The notes under the pieces: generated by a model
Told to the model about the DNA's origin: nothing
Database searches by the model: none
Seen by the model: the letters and a program-made list of their open reading frames with translations, nothing else
Part shown: piece by piece, positions 17,396-26,147 of the stretch
Layout of the letters: every line of letters begins with the position of its first letter
How positions within the stretch are numbered: the stretch's first letter is position 1
Position numbers and translations under genes: made by a program
Assembly: GCA_964610045.1 (NCBI GenBank)
Contig: CAZSUN010000007.1
Coordinates: 9,834 to 73,833, forward strand
Direction: 5' to 3'
From: JACCYX01 sp964610045
GTDB lineage: Bacteria; Chloroflexota; Chloroflexia; Thermomicrobiales; UBA6265
DNA: 64,000 bases

Positions 17396-18409
17396 TCACG
17401 CGGCGCTTTCCTGGGTAGCGCCCGCCAAGTAAAGTTGCCGGATCACATCCTCGATCTCTGGCTCCTCAACGCCCATGTCGCGAATCTGCCCGAACGTGCC
17501 CATCCGGTCCAGCAGCACCGGCGCCGTCCACGACGTGCGGTCGAAGGAGACCGTGACGCGTGGTCCATCGCTGGAGATCAGGTCGACTCCCTGTGGCAGC
17601 TGCGTCGTCTGGACGTCGGGAGTGTCGTCATAATCCACGATCAACCGTCGCCTGCTGCCGAACCGCTCCTTAAGTGTGGCCAGGCTGCCGTCGTAGGCCA
17701 ACTCTCCCCGGTCGATCACGATAATCCGGGAACACAGCCGCTCGATGTCCGCCAGGTCGTGGGTTGTCAACAGTACGGTCACACCGGACTCGCGATTGAG
17801 GTCGGCGAGGTAGTCGCGAATGCGGGTCTTCGCCACCAGGTCCAAACCGATCGTCGGCTCGTCGAGGTAGAGCACCGCCGGCTCGTGAAGGATCGACGCC
17901 GCGAGATCCCCCCGCATTCGCTGGCCGAGCGACAGTTGCCGCACCGGCGTCGCCAGGAAGTCGGTCATGTCGAGCAGCTCGACCGCGGCCTCGAAGTTCC
18001 GGTGAAACCGGTCGGCCGGCACCTTGTACATGTACTGAAGCAAAGCCAGCGATTCGGACAGCGGCAGGTCCCACCAAAGCTGCGTCCGCTGTCCGAAGAC
18101 GACCCCGATCTGCTGCGCCAGCTTCCTCCGCTGCTCCCACGGCACGAACCCGGCGACGGACGCCGAGCCGCTCGATGGAACGAGGATCCCGGTCAGCATC
18201 TTGATCGTGGTCGACTTTCCGGCGCCGTTCGGGCCGATGTACCCGACCATCTCGCCCGCCGCGATGTCGAATGACACCCCCGATACCGCGAACACTTCGG
18301 TTGCGTCGCGATCGGCAAGCCCGCGCAACGCACCGAGCATGCCGGTTCGCTGCTTGCGCCGGGTGAATGTCTTGGTCAGGTTTTGCGCGGATATGATCGG
18401 ATTCGTCAT
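17396..18409 (-). CDS. ABC-2 exporter ATP-binding protein
   Basis: A 337-residue ABC ATPase with a long N-terminal insertion typical of the partners of DUF990 permeases. Motifs: GPNGAGKST (Walker A, near residue 60), the Q-loop region VVFGQRTQLWWDLP (the WWDLP signature is characteristic of this subgroup), signature LSLGQRMRGDL, VLYLDEPTIGLD (Walker B) and the switch histidine in LLTTHDL. A C-terminal domain of about 90 residues follows. It would energise export of an unknown substrate, such as a lipid, drug or polysaccharide, through the two permeases encoded just upstream. GAGAGG precedes the ATG. Operon order: permease, permease, ATPase. Confidence 0.92.
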   Translation of the reverse strand: MTNPIISAQNLTKTFTRRKQRTGMLGALRGLADRDATEVFAVSGVSFDIAAGEMVGYIGPNGAGKSTTIKMLTGILVPSSGSASVAGFVPWEQRRKLAQQIGVVFGQRTQLWWDLPLSESLALLQYMYKVPADRFHRNFEAAVELLDMTDFLATPVRQLSLGQRMRGDLAASILHEPAVLYLDEPTIGLDLVAKTRIRDYLADLNRESGVTVLLTTHDLADIERLCSRIIVIDRGELAYDGSLATLKERFGSRRRLIVDYDDTPDVQTTQLPQGVDLISSDGPRVTVSFDRTSWTAPVLLDRMGTFGQIRDMGVEEPEIEDVIRQLYLAGATQESAA

Positions 18410-18427
18410 GGCATCCTCTCCCGGGTT

Positions 18428-19249
18428 TCAGCTTCCGGTTGAACGGTAGTGGCGAATGGCGACCTGCCAGCCATAGCCGATGGCGACGCAAAAGGCGATC
18501 GCGGCCAGCGGTGCGACGAACGATGCCGCTGCCGGTGCTCCCAGGGGATCGTCCTTGTCCAGCAGGTACACCGCCGGGTAGTACGTCATGAATCCGATCG
18601 GGACGACCCACAGGAAGATGAACCGCAGCCCGCGCCGGAAGATGTGGATCGGGTACTGTCCCAGATCCGATCCGCCGTACGTGAAGGCATTGACTGCCTC
18701 GACCGAATTCACGGTCCAGAAGCTGATGATCGCCTCCACGGTGAACAGCGCGCAGAACAAGGCGATCCCGCTCGCGATCGCGATCGGAAGATAGGCCGCC
18801 TTCCCCGGCGTCCAGTCAATCCCGGCGCTGGCCATTCCGATTCCGAGCAACAGGAGCCCCTGCGCCAGGAGGCCGAAGTGCCGCAGCGATACCTCGTTGA
18901 CGGTCGACTGGATCCACGACGACATCGGCCGCACCAGCGTGCGGTCGAAGGACCCCTCGCGAATCAGTCCTGGCACCTCCTGGATCCCGTTGCTGAGGGT
19001 GTCGCCGAGTGCGAACATCGTCATCGCGAGACCGTGCAGGAACACGACCTCAGCCAGCGACCACCCGCCGAGCGACTCGAAGTGCTGGAATAGCGACCAG
19101 AGGACAATCACTTCCACGGCGTTCACCAGGAAGTTCCCCACGATTTGCATGAAGAACGATGACCGGTACTGCATCTGGCCGCGGAGTCGAAGCATTGCGA
19201 TTCGCCACGCGACACCGATGTCGCTCCGGATATCGCGCACCCTATCCAC
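18428..19249 (-). CDS. ABC-2 family permease, DUF990-type (first of pair)
   Basis: About 273 residues with six predicted membrane helices, including MQYRSSFFMQIVGNFLVNAV at the start and VPIGFMTYYPAVYLL near the end, the latter being a hallmark of the pfam06182 group. GLIREGSFDRTLVRPMS is the conserved cytoplasmic loop. The start is uncertain: GTG 19247-19249 gives an 8-base overlap with the upstream permease; an ATG at 19280-19282 and a GTG at 19238-19240 are alternatives. It works with the ATPase encoded 18 bases downstream and with its sister permease. Confidence 0.88.
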   Translation of the reverse strand: MDRVRDIRSDIGVAWRIAMLRLRGQMQYRSSFFMQIVGNFLVNAVEVIVLWSLFQHFESLGGWSLAEVVFLHGLAMTMFALGDTLSNGIQEVPGLIREGSFDRTLVRPMSSWIQSTVNEVSLRHFGLLAQGLLLLGIGMASAGIDWTPGKAAYLPIAIASGIALFCALFTVEAIISFWTVNSVEAVNAFTYGGSDLGQYPIHIFRRGLRFIFLWVVPIGFMTYYPAVYLLDKDDPLGAPAAASFVAPLAAIAFCVAIGYGWQVAIRHYRSTGS

Positions 19250-20036
19250 CCTGCACCACCAGTCGCTTTTCCGCTTTGCCAAGCAGCCATTTGCTGAAAC
19301 CGATGAGAATGCCGATCCACAGCACCTGGAAGGCGAGCCCCTGCCAGACCGGCACCTGCCCCATATACACCTCGTTTGGGGTCATGATCACCGCCCGGAA
19401 CGGCATCACCAGCGCGAGGTCCCGCATCGGCCCTGGCAGGAACGCCAGCGGTGCCAGCATGCCCGAGAAGACGTTGATCGCCGCTCCGTACATGTTGCCA
19501 ATCCCGCGATGGTCGATCACCCAGAACCCGAACAGGTTGGTGATGAACCGCAGGCAGAAACTGACTGTCACTGCCAGCACGATCGAGGCGAGGAACCCCA
19601 CGAAGCGTGCCGGAGTCTCGGGCAGCAGCACATCGAACAGGATCAGGCCGATCATGAAGGTCGGTATCCCGCGGATCAGGACATGTGCCCCTGCCCTCCC
19701 CAGGTCACGCGCGAGCCAGTGGACGAAGTAGTCATAGGGCTTGAGCAGATCCGTGACGATCGCGCCACTTTGGATCGAGCGGGTGACCTCCCACCAACCC
19801 CAGAGGTACACCGTCATCAGCAGAGATTGGTTGATCCAGACCAGCGTGATCGTCTGTTCCTGCGTCCACCCCTCGACCGCAGCCGAGCCATCGTTGAGCG
19901 ATGCGTAGAACGCGAGATAGATCGAGGCGATCATCACCCCAAACACGCCGTTGGTGAAAATCCCGGCCAGCGCCGCCGCCCGGTAGGTCAGGGTCTGTTG
20001 GAACGCCCTGATCCCGAACTCGTAGTACAGCCGCAT
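19242..20036 (-). CDS. ABC-2 family permease, DUF990-type (second of pair)
   Basis: 264 residues, again with six membrane helices and the family segment QSGAIVTDLLKPYDYFVHWL. FLPGPMRDLALVMPF and TPNEVYMGQ follow near the C-terminus, as in the pfam06182 permeases that form heterodimers. ATG 20034-20036 has GGAGG nine bases ahead; the frame is open further upstream but that part is Arg-rich and non-conserved. It is the first gene of the exporter operon and shares a 206-base divergent promoter region with pepF. Confidence 0.9.
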   Translation of the reverse strand: MRLYYEFGIRAFQQTLTYRAAALAGIFTNGVFGVMIASIYLAFYASLNDGSAAVEGWTQEQTITLVWINQSLLMTVYLWGWWEVTRSIQSGAIVTDLLKPYDYFVHWLARDLGRAGAHVLIRGIPTFMIGLILFDVLLPETPARFVGFLASIVLAVTVSFCLRFITNLFGFWVIDHRGIGNMYGAAINVFSGMLAPLAFLPGPMRDLALVMPFRAVIMTPNEVYMGQVPVWQGLAFQVLWIGILIGFSKWLLGKAEKRLVVQGG

Positions 20037-20242
20037 CCCGCATCGACCTCCATCCGCAGTCTGCCAGCGCACGCGGAAATGCCACCGGGTACGTATCTCC
20101 GGTGGATTCAACCTTGTTGGGTAGGAGAGACACGACAACGGACGGTCACGACTCTGCCGGAACCGGGCAGGCCGGGCATAATACACCAGACGTTCCGCCG
20201 GGGCCAGCCTGTCGTCCCCGCGTGTTATCTGGAAGGAATCAC

Positions 20243-22072
20243 ATGGCCGAAGCAACCTTGACCGGAGTCCCGACACGTGACAAGATCGCGATCGAGGACA
20301 CTTGGGATCTCACGACGATCTACGCCACGGACGATGACTGGGAAACCGAACTCGCCGCGGTAGGCCCCGCCACCGAGCAGGCTGCTTCGTACCATGGCCG
20401 ACTCGGCGAGGGCCCCGAGGTTGTCGCCGAGGCGATGGACGCCGTCTTCGGACTCAACCAGATGATTTCCCGCCTCGCGATCTATGCCAGCCTCCGCCGC
20501 GACGAGGACACCACCAATGAGGACGCCAATGGCCGCTACCAGCGCGCCATCTTTGCCTCCATCCAGGCAGGCGAGGCGCTTTCCTTCCTCGAACCGGAAA
20601 TTCTCACCTTGCCGGACGATCAGCTCCAGGCCCTGATCGACGCACCCAGTCTGGAAACCTACCGCCACCTGCTCGACGACCTGCGCCGTCGCCGCGCCCA
20701 CGTCCGCTCCGAGGAAGTCGAGGCGGTCCTGGCACAATTGGCGGAAGTCACCCGCGCCAGCAGTGAGGGATTCAATGCCCTCGACAATGCCGATCTCCAG
20801 TTCGGCACCGTCACCGACGAGAACGGCGTCGAGGTCGAGCTCTCGAAGGCTCGGTACGGCATGTTCCTCGAAAACCCCAATCGCGATGTTCGCAAGGAGG
20901 CGTTCGAGACACTCTCCGCCGCCTATGCCGGGATGGGACACACGATTTCGTCGCTCTACGGCTCATCCGTGAAGAAGGATGTCGCCACCGCCCGCGTCCG
21001 CGGCTACGAGACCGCCCTCGAAGAGGCGCTGTTCGACGACAACGTGCCGGACTCCGTCTACCACGGCCTCCTGCAATCGGTACAGGAAGCCAAACCTCTC
21101 CTCGAACGGTCCATCAACCTCCGCAAGCGGGCGCTCGGACTCGACGAGTTGCGCCGCTACGATCTCCGGGTGCCGCTCGGCGCCGAGTCGCAACGCAAGT
21201 ACGAGTACCGCGAAGCGGTCGATATCGTCCTCGCCGGGGTCAGCGTCCTCGGCGAACGGTATGCCGGTGATCTCGCCGGGGGGTTCAACTCTCGCTGGGT
21301 CGATGTCCACGAAACGCGGAACAAGCGGTCCGGTGCCTATTCCTGGGGCGTCTACGGCGCGCCGCCCGTCATGTTGATGAACTGGAACGGCACGATGTCG
21401 GATGTGTTCACGCTGGCCCATGAAGCGGGCCACGCGATGCACACCTTCTACGCCAATGCAACGCAGCCGTTTCACAAGGCGCACTACCCGATCTTCCTCG
21501 CCGAAGTCGCGTCGACCGTCAACGAGGTGCTGCTGACCTGGCACTTGCTCGGCGACGAGATGGGCAGCACCCCGGCTGGCCGGCTGAGCCTGCTCGACCG
21601 GTTCGTCTCCGGGTTCGAGGGCACTGTCGTCAACCAGTCGATGTACGCCGATTTTGAGGTTCGCAGCCACGCCGCCGCCGAGGCGGGACAGCCGATCACG
21701 CTGGAGTTCCTCAACGAGCAGTTCGGCGAGGTCCAGGGTCTGTACGCGCCGGGTGTCGTGGTCGACGAGACAACCCGCGTTGCCTGGGCACGCGTCCCGC
21801 ACTTCTACCGCGCCTTCTACGTGTATCAGTATGCGACTGGCCTGATCGCGGCCATCAACCTGGCCCGGGCCGTTCGCGACGAGGGCGAAACCGCCCGCAC
21901 CCGCTACCTCGATCTCCTCTCGTCTGGCGGATCGGATTACCCGCTTGAATTGCTGCAGCGAGCCGGTGTCGATCTCACTGGCCCGGACGCAACGCGGATC
22001 GCGTTCGAGGAGTTCGGCGCGGCGCTCGACGGGATCGAGGAACTGCTGGATGGCGGCGCGCTCGATGCCTGA
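20243..22072 (+). CDS. pepF: Oligoendopeptidase F
   Basis: A 609-residue M3B zinc metallopeptidase that cleaves short peptides in the cytoplasm. The catalytic HExxH sits in LAHEAGHAMH (His393, Glu394, His397), with the third zinc ligand Glu about 25 residues later in FLAEVASTVNE. The N-terminal half is the helical PepF_N region and IAIEDTWDLTTIYATDDDWE is the typical start. The C-terminal GVDLTGPDA segment is also conserved. ATG at 20243 follows GGAAGGAA, and the longer in-frame extension has no such site. The gene is monocistronic as far as spacing shows. Confidence 0.95.
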   Translation: MAEATLTGVPTRDKIAIEDTWDLTTIYATDDDWETELAAVGPATEQAASYHGRLGEGPEVVAEAMDAVFGLNQMISRLAIYASLRRDEDTTNEDANGRYQRAIFASIQAGEALSFLEPEILTLPDDQLQALIDAPSLETYRHLLDDLRRRRAHVRSEEVEAVLAQLAEVTRASSEGFNALDNADLQFGTVTDENGVEVELSKARYGMFLENPNRDVRKEAFETLSAAYAGMGHTISSLYGSSVKKDVATARVRGYETALEEALFDDNVPDSVYHGLLQSVQEAKPLLERSINLRKRALGLDELRRYDLRVPLGAESQRKYEYREAVDIVLAGVSVLGERYAGDLAGGFNSRWVDVHETRNKRSGAYSWGVYGAPPVMLMNWNGTMSDVFTLAHEAGHAMHTFYANATQPFHKAHYPIFLAEVASTVNEVLLTWHLLGDEMGSTPAGRLSLLDRFVSGFEGTVVNQSMYADFEVRSHAAAEAGQPITLEFLNEQFGEVQGLYAPGVVVDETTRVAWARVPHFYRAFYVYQYATGLIAAINLARAVRDEGETARTRYLDLLSSGGSDYPLELLQRAGVDLTGPDATRIAFEEFGAALDGIEELLDGGALDA

Positions 22073-22085
22073 TCGCCTGCCATGT

Positions 22086-22101
22086 TGTCATTCCGAGCTT
22101 G
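22086..22101 (+). repeat. Fragment of a second dispersed intergenic sequence (TGTCATTCCGAG type)
   Basis: TGTCATTCCGAGCTTG here and TGTCACTCCGAACTTG at 52334-52349 match at 14 of 16 positions, both in spacers. Related 'TGTCATTCCGAG' repeats are common in draft genomes of several phyla. The surrounding spacer (22073-22198) shows nothing else. Confidence 0.4.
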
Positions 22102-22198
22102 CGATGAATCTGTTTCCCGGCGACCGGCAACGACACCCAAGGCCGCGTCACGCCATGCCCGGTTTCGCGGATCGATTTGGACCACCGGGGAACCGGTC

Positions 22199-23416
22199 AT
22201 GATTCATCCCGCACCCGCCCGGCGCATCCAGGGGTTCCGGCAGACCGTGTTCGCGGAAATGAGCGCGCTGTCAGCCGCGCATGGCGCGATGAACCTGGGA
22301 CAGGGGTTCCCGGATTTCCCGGCGCCGGAGTTCGTCAAGGAGGCCGCGCGCGCCGCGATCGCGGCCGATGCCAATCAGTACGCCCATCCAGCCGGACTGC
22401 CTGCCTTGCGGGAGGCGATTGCGGGCGACTGGAGCGCGAGATTCGGCGTCGAGCTAAATCCTGATCGGGAGGTCACGGTGACCTCGGGCGCTACCGAGGC
22501 CATCTTCGATGCCATTCTCGCGTTGGTTGATCCAGGTGACGCCGTCATCGCCTTCGAGCCGTTCTATGATTCCTACCCGGCCAGCGCCGCGATGGCGGGT
22601 GCGGAGTTCCGCGCCGTTCGCCTGCATCCGCCCGATTGGTCGTTCCGGATCGAGGATCTGGAAGCGCAGATCGACGCTCGCGCCCGGTTGCTCCTGCTGA
22701 ACACGCCGCATAACCCGACCGGCAAGGTCTTCAGCCGCCAGGAACTTGAGGCCATTGCCGAACTCGCAATCCGGCACGACCTGATCGTCGTCACCGACGA
22801 GGTCTACGACCGGATCCTCTTCGACGGGAATGAGCACGTCCCGATCGCGACCCTCCCCGGCATGTGGGAGCGGACGTTGACCCTGAATTCGACCGGCAAG
22901 ACATTCTCGCTCACTGGCTGGAAGATCGGTTACGCGATTGGTCCGGCCTGGCTGAACGAGGCGCTACGCGCCGTTCACCAATTCGTTACCTTTGCGACCT
23001 CAACCCCATTCCAGGTCGCGATGGCACAGGCGATTCCGGAAGCCACGGAGAATGGGTATTACGGCCAGTTGGCGGAGGAATATCGCCAGCGACGCGATGT
23101 GCTGACCGACGCCCTGACCGCCGCTGGCCTGCCGGTGCTGCCCACGGCCGGCAGCTACTTCCTGATGGCGTCGTTCGATCACCTGCCTTTCACCAACGAT
23201 GTGGAATTCTCGCGGTGGATGATCCAGGAAATCGGGGTGACGCCGATCCCGCCGTCCACCTTCTATCTCGAACCGGACACCGCCCCCCGGTTGATACGGT
23301 TCTGCTTCGCCAAACAATTCACAACGCTCGAAGAAGCTGGACGTCGCCTCCAGAGTCTCGCCACAGCCATCGATCGTCTGTCCATGAATGCATCGCCAGG
23401 AGGAACACCCGAATGA
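22199..23416 (+). CDS. Class I/II PLP aminotransferase (kynurenine/methionine-type)
   Basis: A 405-residue fold-type I aminotransferase of the KAT/YbdL subgroup. NLGQGFPDFPAPEF at the start, VTVTSGATEAIFDAILAL, EPFYDSYPA and NTPHNPTGKVFS are all characteristic. The PLP lysine is in NSTGKTFSLTGWKIGYAIG and the carboxylate arginine in LIRFCFAKQ. It would transaminate aromatic or sulfur amino acids. ATG at 22199 has GGGGAA ahead; the frame upstream runs into spacer sequence. Its stop overlaps the aldolase ATG by 4 bases, so the two are co-translated. Confidence 0.88.
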   Translation: MIHPAPARRIQGFRQTVFAEMSALSAAHGAMNLGQGFPDFPAPEFVKEAARAAIAADANQYAHPAGLPALREAIAGDWSARFGVELNPDREVTVTSGATEAIFDAILALVDPGDAVIAFEPFYDSYPASAAMAGAEFRAVRLHPPDWSFRIEDLEAQIDARARLLLLNTPHNPTGKVFSRQELEAIAELAIRHDLIVVTDEVYDRILFDGNEHVPIATLPGMWERTLTLNSTGKTFSLTGWKIGYAIGPAWLNEALRAVHQFVTFATSTPFQVAMAQAIPEATENGYYGQLAEEYRQRRDVLTDALTAAGLPVLPTAGSYFLMASFDHLPFTNDVEFSRWMIQEIGVTPIPPSTFYLEPDTAPRLIRFCFAKQFTTLEEAGRRLQSLATAIDRLSMNASPGGTPE

Positions 23417-24051
23417 CCCCTGTGGAACGCGTCGAAGCTACCGGTGTCGTGGCCATCGTTCGCCTCGACGACTACTCCGCCGCTGTACCGCTCGTCGAAG
23501 CACTCCTGGCGGGTGGCATTGATGTCGTCGAGTTCACCTACACCAATCCAGCCGCTGGCGAAGCGGTCCAGGCAGTCAAGTCCGCGCTCGGCGATGCGGT
23601 GCTGGCGGGAGCCGGCACCGTGCTCGATCCGGAAACCGCGCGGGCAGCGATCATCCAGGGTGCCGACTTCATCGTCACCCCCGTGGTCACGGTTGATACC
23701 ATCCGCCTCTGCCAGCGTTACAGCATCCCGACGGTCATTGGGGCCTTCACACCGACCGAGATCCTGACCGCCTGGGAGGCGGGAGCCAGCTTCGTCAAGG
23801 TCTTCCCGGCCAGCGCGGTCGGGGCCCGTTACCTCAAGGATGTAGCAGGTCCGCTGCCGCAGGTGAAACTGATCCCGACCGGCGGTGTCAGCGCCGAAAA
23901 CGCCGGCGAGTTCATCAAGGCCGGAGCACGGGCCATCGCCCTCGGCAGCAACCTGGTCGATGCCGGTTCGGTTCGCACTGGCGACTGGGCAACGATCACT
24001 GCTCGTGCCCACGCCGCGGTGGAGGCCGTCCGGATCGCCCGCGAGGCGTAA
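23413..24051 (+). CDS. eda: 2-keto-3-deoxy-6-phosphogluconate / 4-hydroxy-2-oxoglutarate aldolase family
   Basis: A 212-residue class I aldolase of the KDPG/KHG family. The Schiff-base lysine is K129 in FVKVFPAS and the catalytic glutamate is E40 in VVEFTYTN. GAGTVLD and IPTGGVSAENAGEF form the phosphate site, and ALGSNL closes the barrel. It cleaves 2-keto-3-deoxy-6-phosphogluconate or a similar 4-hydroxy-2-oxo acid to pyruvate plus an aldehyde. No edd or sugar-acid gene is adjacent. It is coupled instead to an aminotransferase, so a role on 4-hydroxy-2-oxoglutarate-like acids made by transamination is plausible (inference). Confidence 0.88.
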   Translation: MTPVERVEATGVVAIVRLDDYSAAVPLVEALLAGGIDVVEFTYTNPAAGEAVQAVKSALGDAVLAGAGTVLDPETARAAIIQGADFIVTPVVTVDTIRLCQRYSIPTVIGAFTPTEILTAWEAGASFVKVFPASAVGARYLKDVAGPLPQVKLIPTGGVSAENAGEFIKAGARAIALGSNLVDAGSVRTGDWATITARAHAAVEAVRIAREA

Positions 24052-24130
24052 GCGGCCCGGACAGCCGGACCATCGATTGGCTACACTGGAATCAGCATGT
24101 GCGGGTCGGGATCGGCCACCTCGCACGAGG

Positions 24131-24145
24131 CGATAACGGTTATCG
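24131..24145. promoter_or_regulatory. 15-bp palindrome upstream of the small protein gene, possible operator
   Basis: CGATAACGGTTATCG is a perfect palindrome around a central G. It lies between a TACACT -10-like box (24082-24087) and the ATG at 24157. It could be an operator or a short hairpin close to the ribosome-binding site. Confidence 0.4.
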
Positions 24146-24156
24146 GACAAGGTGCA

Positions 24157-24453
24157 ATGGCGAGCCAGGACATCCGGATTCCACTACTCAAGCGACTGGC
24201 GGAGCAGGCGATGTCGGACGCCCGATTCCGCGCGGTCGCCCGCGACGATCTCGATTCAGCGCTCGTTGCCAACGGGTATCACCTGAACGCGGAAGAACTC
24301 TCCCTGGTGCGCCAGTTTCGCGACGCCCTGGCCAATGCCGGCGTCGACCTCTCACTGGCGGCCGAACTCACGCTCGATCTCGATGACGAGCTTACCAGCG
24401 ATGACATCGAGCAGCTTCAGGCCATGCTCAACGAACAGACAGCAGACCGCTAG
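24157..24453 (+). CDS. Small protein resembling Nif11/Franean1_4349-type leader domains
   Basis: A 98-residue protein (118 if the upstream ATG at 24097 is used) that I cannot assign firmly. The segment DARFRAVARDDLDSALVANGYHLNAEEL has the rhythm of RiPP leader domains: a helix with DxxFRxxx, then a 'D-xxAL-xxxGYxLxxEE' turn, then another helix (that stretch is shown here by its key parts DARFRA, ALVANGY, LNAEEL). The C-terminus is acidic (DLDDELTSDDIEQLQAML) and lacks a cysteine- or Ser/Thr-rich core, and no modification enzyme is adjacent. It therefore may be a stand-alone helical protein. ATG 24157 is preceded by AAGG. Confidence 0.5.
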   Translation: MASQDIRIPLLKRLAEQAMSDARFRAVARDDLDSALVANGYHLNAEELSLVRQFRDALANAGVDLSLAAELTLDLDDELTSDDIEQLQAMLNEQTADR

Positions 24454-24513
24454 GCCCGGATGACCCGTTGGTCCCGGCGACCGGAAACCAATCAATCAGT
24501 TGTGGCCACTTCG

Positions 24514-25167
24514 CTACTCGAATGTGCCAAACAACCGATCGCCTGCGTCGCCCAAGCCAGGCCGGATAAACCGATTTTCGTCGAGTTCCCGGTCGAGCGC
24601 GGCCACGTACATCGAGACATCCGGGTGGGCGTCGGCTACCCGCCGCACGCCTTCCGGGGCGGCGATGATTCCGACGAACTTGATCCACCTCGCCCCCCAT
24701 CGCTTGACAACCGAGATTGCGTCTGAGGCCGAACCGCCGGTTGCCAGCATCGGGTCCAGCACGATCACCAGGTCATCGGGGCATGTCGCCGGCAGCTTGT
24801 TGTAGTAGCTCACCGGGAGCTTGGTCTCCTCATCGCGATACATCCCCAGGTGCCAGACCTCGGCGTGCGGCAGGATGTCGACCGCGGCTTCGACCATTCC
24901 CAGACCGGCCCGGAGGATCGGCACCAAACCAACCCTCGCCGGCACCTGGTCGCCTGTGGCCGGTTCGAGTGGGGTGTTGTAGGAGACGGGTCCGGTCGGC
25001 AAGTCGGCCGTCGCCTCGTAGATCAAAAGCGTCGTCAGCTCCCTTGCCAACTCGCGAAACGTCTTGGAATTGGTGCGCCGGTCGGAAAGGTGGGTTCGCT
25101 TGTGCCGCACCAACGGGTGCGTACTGACATGCAGCGTCGGGATTCCTGCGTCCGAATCTTCACTCAC
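24514..25167 (-). CDS. upp: Uracil phosphoribosyltransferase
   Basis: A 217-residue type I PRTase that salvages uracil with PRPP to UMP. The N-terminal flexible part LVRHKRTHLSDRRTNSKTF is diagnostic, followed by PILRAGLGMVEA. The PRPP loop is VIVLDPMLATGGSA and the uracil-binding tail is GLGDAGDRLFGT. GTG at 25165-25167 follows AGGAG at 7 bases. The upstream leader holds one of the palindromic elements. It is convergent with the small leader-like gene and independent of the isomerase gene to its right. Confidence 0.95.
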   Translation of the reverse strand: MSEDSDAGIPTLHVSTHPLVRHKRTHLSDRRTNSKTFRELARELTTLLIYEATADLPTGPVSYNTPLEPATGDQVPARVGLVPILRAGLGMVEAAVDILPHAEVWHLGMYRDEETKLPVSYYNKLPATCPDDLVIVLDPMLATGGSASDAISVVKRWGARWIKFVGIIAAPEGVRRVADAHPDVSMYVAALDRELDENRFIRPGLGDAGDRLFGTFE

Positions 25168-25180
25168 GCACAATTCTCCT

Positions 25181-25210
25181 GTCGGGCTGCCGAGCCTTTC
25201 TCGACCCTGG
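25181..25210. repeat. Palindromic intergenic element, copy 5 (in the upp leader)
   Basis: GTCGGGCTGCCGAG and CTCGACCCTGG form a partial hairpin around CCTTT. The core GGGCTGCCGAGC...TCTCG is shared almost letter for letter with 47445-47465. Confidence 0.45.
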
Positions 25211-25235
25211 CTACGTTGACTCCTTGCGTCCCCGA

Positions 25236-26015
25236 TCACCCGCCCAGCAATCCCATCTCCCGCAGCAACCCGAACCCGGATTCGGTCGGCCCTTCTGGCA
25301 CATACTCCAGGCTCACCCAACCGTCATAGCCAGACCGGTCGATCGTTGCGAACAGTTCGACGAAGTCGATCGAACCGGTCCCCGGCTGATGCCGGCCCGG
25401 CACGTCGGCGACCTGGATGTGACTGATCTCCCGGCCGTGATCGCGGATGAAGGCCACCGGATCCTCGCCCATCCGCAACGAGTGGTAGACGTCGAACTGG
25501 AGACCGAGGTTCGGATGATCGACCGCGGCGATCAGGTCCAGCGCTGCCTGGGTCGTCGGGATCGCGAATCCCTCCACGTCTTGTGAGTTCACCGGCTCCA
25601 CCACCAGCTGGATATCGAGGAGTTCGAGCGCAGCCGCGGCATGCCGGACATTGTCGACCAGGACCTCCATCGCGTCAGGTTCTGAACCAATCCGGCCTGC
25701 CAGGCAGTTCATGCGTGGCGGATGCAGCACCCTGGCGTAGTCGCTGGCCAGCTTGATTCCCTGTTTGAATTCGTCTCGGCGTGCTGGTTGCGCCGCGATC
25801 CCCCGGTCGCCAGCAGCCCAGTCGCCTGCCGGCAGGTTCATCAGCACCAGGAAGAGTTCGGCCGCGTCGAGAGCAACCCGCACGTCCTCAGCCGGGTCGT
25901 TGTAGGGCAGCAAATACTCAACCCCGGTGAATCCTGCCTCTGCCGCTCGCAGGAATCGTTCCAGGGGCGGATACTCGGTGAACAGCATCGTGAGATTGGC
26001 GGCGAGTCTTGGCAT
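25236..26015 (-). CDS. Hydroxypyruvate isomerase-like TIM-barrel sugar isomerase
   Basis: A 259-residue xylose-isomerase-like barrel close to hydroxypyruvate isomerase/OtnI. It starts RLAANLTMLFTEYP with the GFTGVEYLLPYND strand. Metal-binding glutamates appear in LVVEPVNSQD and VSLEYVPEG, with a histidine and an aspartate in LGLQFDVYHS and ISHIQVADVPGRHQPG. It would interconvert hydroxypyruvate and tartronate semialdehyde or a related short ketose/aldose. ATG 26013-26015 is preferred since the frame upstream is unconserved. It is divergent from the nucleoside importer operon with 132 bases between. Confidence 0.87.
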   Translation of the reverse strand: MPRLAANLTMLFTEYPPLERFLRAAEAGFTGVEYLLPYNDPAEDVRVALDAAELFLVLMNLPAGDWAAGDRGIAAQPARRDEFKQGIKLASDYARVLHPPRMNCLAGRIGSEPDAMEVLVDNVRHAAAALELLDIQLVVEPVNSQDVEGFAIPTTQAALDLIAAVDHPNLGLQFDVYHSLRMGEDPVAFIRDHGREISHIQVADVPGRHQPGTGSIDFVELFATIDRSGYDGWVSLEYVPEGPTESGFGLLREMGLLGG

Positions 26016-26147
26016 GGACCGGGCACCCCTTCCACGTCGCGCCTGCGACAATATGGCGACACACTGCCGGTCATTGTGCCAGATGAGGCCACAAGGCGGC
26101 AGGCGAGGGAGGGCGATGCACACCAACGACCCGGACAAATCCCGAGG

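Noticed and set aside
16928..18274. A 448-codon plus-strand frame
   Set aside because: Antisense to the zinc-ribbon and ABC ATPase genes; no recognisable fold.
18897..20261. A 454-codon plus-strand frame
   Set aside because: Antisense to the two ABC-2 permeases, rich in His/Pro/Arg as expected from reversed hydrophobic codons.
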